From positions 1,054,001-1,118,000 of the forward strand of contig NZ_CP045725.1 of the NCBI RefSeq assembly GCF_009646095.1: a stretch of DNA of 64,000 bases. Reading direction: 5' to 3'. Made by a program: the position numbers and the translations under genes. Shown in pieces: positions 58,699 through 64,000 of this stretch. The notes beneath the pieces are model-generated. The model saw only the letters and a program-made list of their open reading frames with translations. It was not told the origin of the DNA and searched no databases. Each line of letters starts with the position of its first letter. Position 1 is the first letter of the stretch. The stretch comes from Raineyella fluvialis (GTDB lineage Bacteria; Actinomycetota; Actinomycetes; Propionibacteriales; Propionibacteriaceae).

Positions 58699-59820
58699 TC
58701 AGCGGATGCGGTCTCCGCTGTCCTTGTCGAACAGGTAGACCCGCTTCGGCGGCGCCGAGAAGGTCACCGACTGGCCGGTCTCGAGCTGCAGCTCGGCGGG
58801 GGTCTGGACGACCAGGGGCTTGTCCGGGACGGCCGGGTGGTTGACCCGGGCGATGCCGTGCTCCATCAGGTCCTCGTAGACGAAGATCGAGCCGCTGAGT
58901 CCCCTCGTCACGTTCTTCATCGTGCAGTCCTGGGGACGGATACCCACGGTCACCTCGGCGCCGTCGGGGGCGTTCTGTGCCGCAGTCTCCAGGACGTCGT
59001 TCCCGACCCGGATCATGGTCCGGCCCCCGTCGCGGACGACCGTGGCGGTGAAGAGGTTGATGCTCGGCTCGCCGACGAAGTCGGCCACGAAGAGGTTCGC
59101 CGGATCGTCGAAGATCTCGTCGGGGGTGCCGAACTGCTGGATGATGCCGGCGTCCATCACGGCCATCCGGTCCGACAGCGTCATCGCCTCCAACTGGTCG
59201 TGGGTGACCACGATCGTCGTGTAGCCGAACTGCCTCTGCAGCAGCTTGAGCTCGCGACGCACGTGCTGGCGGGCCGACGCGTCGAGGTGACCCAGCGGCT
59301 CGTCGAGCAGCAGCACGGGAGGCTTGCGGATCAGGGCCCGGGCCAGCGCGACGCGCTGCTTCTGGCCACTGGAGAGGGAGGCCGGCCGCAGGTCCAGCAG
59401 GTCGTGCATCTCCAGGCGGTCCGCGAGCTCGTCCACCGTCTTGTCCGGATCGGCCACCCGTTTGCCGGCCTTCAGACCGTACGCCAGGTTCTCCCGGACG
59501 TTGAGCGGCGGGTAGAGGGCGTAACTCTCGAAGCCGACGCCCACGTTGCGCTTGCTCGGGGGGAGGTCGTTGACCCGGGTCGTGCCGATGAAGACGTCAC
59601 CCGAGGTGATGGTCTCCAGGCCGGCGACCATCCGCAGCGTCGTGGTCTTGCCACAGCCGGACGGGCCGAGCAGGGTGATCAGCTCGCCGGGTTCGATGTC
59701 GAGGTCCATCGACTTGACGGCCTCGACACCCTTCTTGCCGCTGCGGTAGACCTTGCGAACGTTGCGGAGCCGCAGGGGCAGGGCCTCGCCGCCCCGCAGC
59801 TCGTCGACCTTGGCGCTCAT
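58699..59820 (-). CDS. Sugar/polyol ABC transporter ATP-binding protein 1
   Basis: A 373-residue ATPase of the MalK/UgpC group. Walker A is LLGPSGCGKTTTLRM, Q-loop region GFESYALYPPLNVRENL, signature LSSGQKQRVALARAL (LSSGQ instead of LSGGQ), Walker B PPVLLLDEPLGHLD, switch His in VVTHDQLEAM. A C-terminal TOBE/OB domain (VTVGIRPQDC) follows. Its start overlaps the stop of the second ATPase. Two different ATPases suggest a heterodimer, as in the GlpS/GlpT glycerol system. Confidence 0.9.
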   Translation of the reverse strand: MSAKVDELRGGEALPLRLRNVRKVYRSGKKGVEAVKSMDLDIEPGELITLLGPSGCGKTTTLRMVAGLETITSGDVFIGTTRVNDLPPSKRNVGVGFESYALYPPLNVRENLAYGLKAGKRVADPDKTVDELADRLEMHDLLDLRPASLSSGQKQRVALARALIRKPPVLLLDEPLGHLDASARQHVRRELKLLQRQFGYTTIVVTHDQLEAMTLSDRMAVMDAGIIQQFGTPDEIFDDPANLFVADFVGEPSINLFTATVVRDGGRTMIRVGNDVLETAAQNAPDGAEVTVGIRPQDCTMKNVTRGLSGSIFVYEDLMEHGIARVNHPAVPDKPLVVQTPAELQLETGQSVTFSAPPKRVYLFDKDSGDRIR

Positions 59821-60977
59821 TCGCCCAACTCCTTCTCGATGTCCTGGGGACTGGCGGCCGCGGTGCGTCCCAGGGCGGATCCGATCCGTGGGGTGTCCTC
59901 TCCCTCGGCGCCGCCCGCGAACAGGTGGACGTTCGGCAGGTGGATGTCGAGCACCACCTCTTCGCCCTCCTGGTAGGCCCGGTCGGCGCGCTCGACGACG
60001 ATCAGGTTCCCGTCACCGACCTCGATGTCCAGTTCGACGTCGCGGCCGAGCCGCTCCGTCAGACGGATCCGGCCGTCGACCCGCATCCAGCCTTCGCGCG
60101 CCACCTCACGGTTCACCATCAGCTCGCTGGGGCGCATGCCGATGCGCAGCGCCTGCCCCTCGGTGAGCCCCAACTCGGCCGGCGCCGCGAACTCGACGGC
60201 CCCGCCGAGTGCCCGGACCCTGCCGCCGCTGACGGTTGCCTCGGCCAGGTTGATCTCGGGCTGGCCGACGGCCTTCGCGACGAAGGTGTCGACCGGCTCG
60301 CGCCAGATCTGCTCCGGTGTGCCGATCTGGACGAACCTGCCCTTGCGCAGCACCGCGATGCGGTCCGCCAGGGCCAGGGCCTCCTGGTAGTCGTGGGTCA
60401 CATAGAGAGTCGTGGTGTTCGACTGGGACGCGATCGCCTTGAGTTCAGCGCGCATCGACGCGCGCAGCTTCGCGTCCAGGTGGGACAGCGGTTCGTCGAG
60501 GAGGTAGATGCTGGCCGGTCGGACCAGCACCCGTCCCAGCGCGGTGCGCTGGCGCTGACCGTTGGACAGCTCCTTCGGGAACCGGTCGAGCAGGTGGTTG
60601 ATACCCAATGTGGTCGTGACATCGTCGATCCGACGCTTCCGCTCTTCCTCCGAATAGTGCGCGTGACGTCCCGACTTCAGGGGGGACGCCAGGTTCTGGG
60701 CGACGGTCTTCTGCGGGTAGAGCGCGTAGCTCTCGAACGCCATCGCCACGTTGCGGTGGTACGGCTCCACCTGGGTCATGTCGACCCCGGCGATCTCCAC
60801 ACTGCCGTCATCGATCTCGACCAGACCGGCGACGGCCTTGAGGGTGGTCGTCTTGCCGGCGCCGGACGGACCGAGGATGACGAAGAACTCGCCGTCCCGC
60901 ACGTCGATCGTCAGATGGTCGATGGCAGTGACGTCACCGTACTTCTTGGTCACGTCCTGGATCTTGAGAGTTCCCAT
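59817..60977 (-). CDS. Sugar/polyol ABC transporter ATP-binding protein 2
   Basis: A 386-residue ATPase. Walker A is LGPSGAGKTTTLKAV, Q-loop region AFESYALYPQKTVAQNL, signature LSNGQRQRTALGRVL (LSNGQ), Walker B ASIYLLDEPLSHLD, switch His in YVTHDYQEAL. The C-terminal TOBE region includes LRIGMRPSELMV. The ATG at 60977 overlaps the permease stop; the upstream extension of the ORF is another frame of that permease. It probably pairs with the first ATPase. Confidence 0.9.
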   Translation of the reverse strand: MGTLKIQDVTKKYGDVTAIDHLTIDVRDGEFFVILGPSGAGKTTTLKAVAGLVEIDDGSVEIAGVDMTQVEPYHRNVAMAFESYALYPQKTVAQNLASPLKSGRHAHYSEEERKRRIDDVTTTLGINHLLDRFPKELSNGQRQRTALGRVLVRPASIYLLDEPLSHLDAKLRASMRAELKAIASQSNTTTLYVTHDYQEALALADRIAVLRKGRFVQIGTPEQIWREPVDTFVAKAVGQPEINLAEATVSGGRVRALGGAVEFAAPAELGLTEGQALRIGMRPSELMVNREVAREGWMRVDGRIRLTERLGRDVELDIEVGDGNLIVVERADRAYQEGEEVVLDIHLPNVHLFAGGAEGEDTPRIGSALGRTAAASPQDIEKELGE

Positions 60978-61840
60978 CAGCCCTTCACCGCCCCGAAGCT
61001 CAGGCCCTGGACCAGGTAACGCTGAATGGTGAGCGCCAGGATCAGCGGTGGCAGGGCTCCCACCACGCCGGCCGCTGCCGTCAGGTTGTAGTACGCCTGT
61101 CCGCCGCCACCGAGGAACTTCGTGATGGCGACCGTGACCGACCCCGAGTTCGTCAGGATCAGCGGGAACATGTAGTTGTTCCAGGCGAAGATGAAGGCCA
61201 ACAGGGCCGAGGCCGCGATACCGGGCCGGACCAGCGGCAGCGCCACCATGGTGAAGGCCCGCCGGCGGGTGTAGCCGTCGAGCAGGGCCGCCTGCTCCAG
61301 GTCCTCGGGAAGGTCCTCGAAGTAGGAGCGCAGGATCCACACCACCAGGGGCATGGTGACCAACTGCAGCACCCAGACCATGCCGAGAGAGGTGTCGAAC
61401 AGGCCGATCGTGTTGTAGATCACGAACAGCGGGACGATGACCATCAGCTCGGGGGCGAAGCGGAAGCTCAGCAGGTTGAACATCAGGCTGTCGGACCCAC
61501 GGAAGCGCCACCGGCCAGCAGCGTACGCGGCGGGGATGCCGACGAGCAGCGAGATGACCACGGCGCCCAGGCAGTTGATGGTGCTGGACAGGATGGCGGC
61601 CGGGAAGTTGACCGAGGTCAGCAACGTGCCGCGCTCGGTGAGCACGGTGACGAAGTTGTCCAGGGTCGGCGCGAACTTGAAGTAGGTCGTGGTCTGCTCC
61701 GACGGCGTCTTCAGGGCCAGCATCACCATCCAGACGATGGGGAAGAGGCTGAAGACGAACCAGCCCAGGATCGCCAGGTCCGCGATCACCGCCGGGACGG
61801 TGAATCGCTTCTGGCCCGGCATCAATTCCTTCTGTGCCAT
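60977..61840 (-). CDS. Carbohydrate ABC transporter permease (MalG-like)
   Basis: A 287-residue permease with six membrane helices. The EAA loop is LPEDLEQAALLDGYTRRRAFTMVALPLVRPG, typical of MalG-type subunits that contact the ATPase. Starts at ATG 61840, just before the preceding permease stop (61842). Works with the neighbouring permease and binding protein. Confidence 0.9.
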   Translation of the reverse strand: MAQKELMPGQKRFTVPAVIADLAILGWFVFSLFPIVWMVMLALKTPSEQTTTYFKFAPTLDNFVTVLTERGTLLTSVNFPAAILSSTINCLGAVVISLLVGIPAAYAAGRWRFRGSDSLMFNLLSFRFAPELMVIVPLFVIYNTIGLFDTSLGMVWVLQLVTMPLVVWILRSYFEDLPEDLEQAALLDGYTRRRAFTMVALPLVRPGIAASALLAFIFAWNNYMFPLILTNSGSVTVAITKFLGGGGQAYYNLTAAAGVVGALPPLILALTIQRYLVQGLSFGAVKG

Positions 61841-61841
61841 G

Positions 61842-62789
61842 TCACGCCTCCGATCCGGCAGCACGGGCCTGGGCACGACCCAGGAGCTTCACCAACTGCT
61901 GGGCGGTCAGGTACACGATGATCCACAGGATGAACATGTACGTGGCGCCGCCGGAGTAGTTGAAGTTGATGATCGAGTTGATGTACGCGTTCACCTGCAG
62001 GGTGCTGGTCGCGTGGCCGGGACCACCCTGGGTCAGCACGTACACGATGTCGAAGACCTTCAGGCAGTCCATGAACCGGAAGATGACGGCGACCAGGATG
62101 TACGGCCACATCATCGGCAGCATCAGCCGCCGGAACATGTAGAACCAGTTGGCGCCGTCCACGGCGGAGGCCTCGAAGGGCTCCCGCGGCAGGGACCGGA
62201 CGCCCGCGAGCACGAGGATCGCGACGAACGGGGTGTAGATCCACAGGTCGACCAGGATGATCGACCAGAGCGCACGGTCGGCGCTGAGGAAGTCGTACGT
62301 CGACCCGAGGCGGAAGATGTGGTTGAGGATGCCGAACTGCGGGTTGAACATCAGCTTCCAGATCACCGCGGCGATCACCGGCGCGATCATCAGCGGGAGG
62401 ATCAGCACCTTCTCGAAGATCTTGCCGATCATGCTCGACCGGTTCAGCAGCAGCGCGATGATCACCCCGAGGATGGTCTCGACGACGGTCGCCACGATGG
62501 CGAACGTGCCGGTGATCCGGACCGAACTCCAGAAGAGCGGGTCGGTGAAGACCGCGACGTAGTTGCCGACGGCGATGAAGTGCGGGTTGGGCTCGGTCGC
62601 CCGGTAATTGAGGAAGGTGTAGCCGACGCCCTGGACGAAGGGGTACAGGATGCCGATCAGGATGATGGTGGCCGGGATGGACAGGATGTAGGGACGCCAC
62701 TTACGCCTGGCAGGCGACACGGCCGGGGGCTGGTGCCCACCGACCGTGTCGTCAGCACTGCGCATCGCCCCGTGTTGGCGGATGCTCAT
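61842..62789 (-). CDS. Carbohydrate ABC transporter permease (MalF-like)
   Basis: A 315-residue permease with six membrane helices after a 28-residue cytoplasmic N-terminus. The EAA loop is LPREPFEASAVDGANWFYMFRRLMLPMMWP; VYVLTQGGPGHATSTLQVNAY is a family hallmark. Starts may also lie at the internal ATG coding MRSADD (62765). Lies 47 bp after the binding-protein gene. Confidence 0.9.
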   Translation of the reverse strand: MSIRQHGAMRSADDTVGGHQPPAVSPARRKWRPYILSIPATIILIGILYPFVQGVGYTFLNYRATEPNPHFIAVGNYVAVFTDPLFWSSVRITGTFAIVATVVETILGVIIALLLNRSSMIGKIFEKVLILPLMIAPVIAAVIWKLMFNPQFGILNHIFRLGSTYDFLSADRALWSIILVDLWIYTPFVAILVLAGVRSLPREPFEASAVDGANWFYMFRRLMLPMMWPYILVAVIFRFMDCLKVFDIVYVLTQGGPGHATSTLQVNAYINSIINFNYSGGATYMFILWIIVYLTAQQLVKLLGRAQARAAGSEA

Positions 62790-62836
62790 GGTGGATTGAG
62801 GACCTTCCGATCCTGGGAACGGCCGACGCGCAGGCG

Positions 62837-64000
62837 TCAGCTGTTCACCTTGTTGGTGTTGGAGGAGGCCAGGGAGTCCAGCGTCGACTTCGCGTCGGCA
62901 CCGCCGTAGATGCTCTGCAGCGCGACGGCCCAGTCCTCAGTCGTCTCGAGGAAGCGCTTCTGCGGGGTGAAGAGCACCTTCGCCTGGGGCACCTGGGCCT
63001 CGAAGGCCTCCAGGTAACCCGGGAACGACCCCAGGGTCTGCTTGAACGAACCGTTGAACACCGAGGTGCGCACCGGGTCCGCGAACGCACCCGACTTCAC
63101 GGCCTTGTTCATAGCGTCCTTGCCGGAGGCCCACTGCATGAAGAGCCACGCGGCCAGCTTGTTCTTCGAGTTGGCGTTCATGCCCCACGCCCAGGTCCAG
63201 ATATTGGTGGCCAGGCTGCCACCGGGACCGGCCGGGCCCTGGTGCCAGGCGAGCTGGCCTGCCATCTTCGACGCACCCTTGACGTTCTTCGGGTACGTCG
63301 CCGAGTCGGCGTCGTACACCATCATCGCCTTGCCGTCACCGAGGTCACCGGTGCAGTTCGGGTACTCGTACGTCGTCCAGGAGGTCGGGCCCGCGGCCTT
63401 GGCCAGGTCGGCCCACTTCTTGGTGAAGTCGACGGCCGTCGGGGAGTTCATCACGGCAGTGAGCTTGCCGTTCTGGACCTCGTAGTCCTTGCCGCCCATC
63501 CGGCTGTACTGGGTCATGAAACCGGGGTGGATGGTCGCCCACGACTTCGACCCGCGGAAGGCGATGCCGTACTGGTCGTTCTTGCGGTCGGTGAGGTCGG
63601 TGGCCAGCTGGATGAAGTTGTCGAAGGTCTCGGCAGGCTTGATGCCCTTCTTGTCGAACACCGTCTTGTTGTAGGCGATGTTGTTCAGCTCGAAGCCCCA
63701 CGGCAGGGCGTACGTGCCACCGGTACCCGCCGCGCTGCCGACCTTGAAGTCCCACTTCATCGACGTGCGCAGGCCTTCGAAGAAGTCGTTGTAGTCGAAC
63801 TCCGCCCCGGTCGCCGCGCTGTTGTTGATCCACGGGTCCAGGTCCTCGAGCCACCCGGGCGGGCCGTACTGCCAGACCCAGTAGGCGCCCATCATGAACA
63901 CGTCGTGGGTCGAGCTCTTGCCGGCGAGCTCGGTGTTGAGCTTGGTGAAGTAGTCGGCCTCGGGGACCAGGTCGGCGGTCACCGTGATCCCGGTCAGGTC
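62837..64000 (-). CDS. Extracellular sugar/polyol-binding protein of the ABC transporter (partial)
   Basis: The C-terminal 387 or so residues of a family 1 solute-binding protein; the signal peptide lies beyond the window end. VPEADYFTKLNTELAGKSSTHDVFMMGAYWVWQYG is the ligand-contact region with aromatic residues. LNNIAYNKTVFDKKGIKPAETFDNFIQLATDL and IWTWAWGMNANSKNKLAAWLFMQWASG are typical. It binds the substrate outside the cell and delivers it to the two permeases. It is the first gene seen of the operon. Confidence 0.9.
   Translation of the reverse strand, partial: DLTGITVTADLVPEADYFTKLNTELAGKSSTHDVFMMGAYWVWQYGPPGWLEDLDPWINNSAATGAEFDYNDFFEGLRTSMKWDFKVGSAAGTGGTYALPWGFELNNIAYNKTVFDKKGIKPAETFDNFIQLATDLTDRKNDQYGIAFRGSKSWATIHPGFMTQYSRMGGKDYEVQNGKLTAVMNSPTAVDFTKKWADLAKAAGPTSWTTYEYPNCTGDLGDGKAMMVYDADSATYPKNVKGASKMAGQLAWHQGPAGPGGSLATNIWTWAWGMNANSKNKLAAWLFMQWASGKDAMNKAVKSGAFADPVRTSVFNGSFKQTLGSFPGYLEAFEAQVPQAKVLFTPQKRFLETTEDWAVALQSIYGGADAKSTLDSLASSNTNKVNS

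Overview
The window is a high-GC (roughly 69% by eye) stretch of an actinobacterial chromosome. Supporting signs are a DUF222/HNH (13E12-type) gene, a RecQ helicase with a C-terminal phosphoribosyltransferase-like domain, an NnaR-type regulator beside nitrite reductase genes, GlnR-like operators and strong G/C codon bias. A member of the Propionibacteriales would fit, but the genus cannot be read from the sequence.

Layout. 0-17.8 kb is a mixed housekeeping and stress region: AraC regulator and VOC protein, a secreted trypsin-like protease, RIC/ScdA iron-sulfur repair protein, SDR and aldo/keto reductases, a DUF222/HNH gene, a HEAT-M3 peptidase-RecQ run, a membrane glycosyltransferase-like protein, an ene-reductase, an XRE regulator divergent from an MFS pump, an alcohol dehydrogenase and a lipoprotein. 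17.9-27.7 kb is a nitrate/nitrite assimilation cluster: nirD-narK-nasA-FAD reductase to the left and nirB-nnaR to the right, with two GlnR-like boxes between. 27.7-about 41.6 kb is a foreign island: truncated conjugation coupling protein, DUF4913 protein, small membrane protein, a giant IPT-repeat/beta-helix/cutinase exoprotein, a DUF4411 plus XRE-ImmA pair, an IS21 element and a 23-residue-repeat membrane protein. 41.7-53.6 kb returns to nitrogen scavenging: a Tat-exported formamidase, a small alarmone synthetase, then permease-DUF1989-DUF1989-biotin carboxylase-allophanate hydrolase-TetR, best read as a guanidine (or urea) utilisation operon. 53.7-55.4 kb holds a secreted small protein and a membrane protein. 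55.4-64 kb is a leftward sugar/polyol operon: ABC transporter with two ATPases, dihydroxyacetone-kinase-type kinase, RpiB-type isomerase and AraD-type epimerase/aldolase; its binding-protein gene runs off the window end.

How the genes fit together: nitrate to ammonia, guanidine/urea to ammonia and formamide to ammonia all lie within 36 kb. Each of the three modules has an upstream motif of GTnAC-like half-sites spaced 11 bp apart, so they may be one GlnR regulon that the island interrupted.

Caution on quality: eleven genes are broken by twelve single-base losses, every one in a run of 3-5 C or G. The uniform direction points to homopolymer under-calling rather than gene decay, and I annotate these as full-length genes with a marked frameshift. 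No tRNA, rRNA or CRISPR array was seen.
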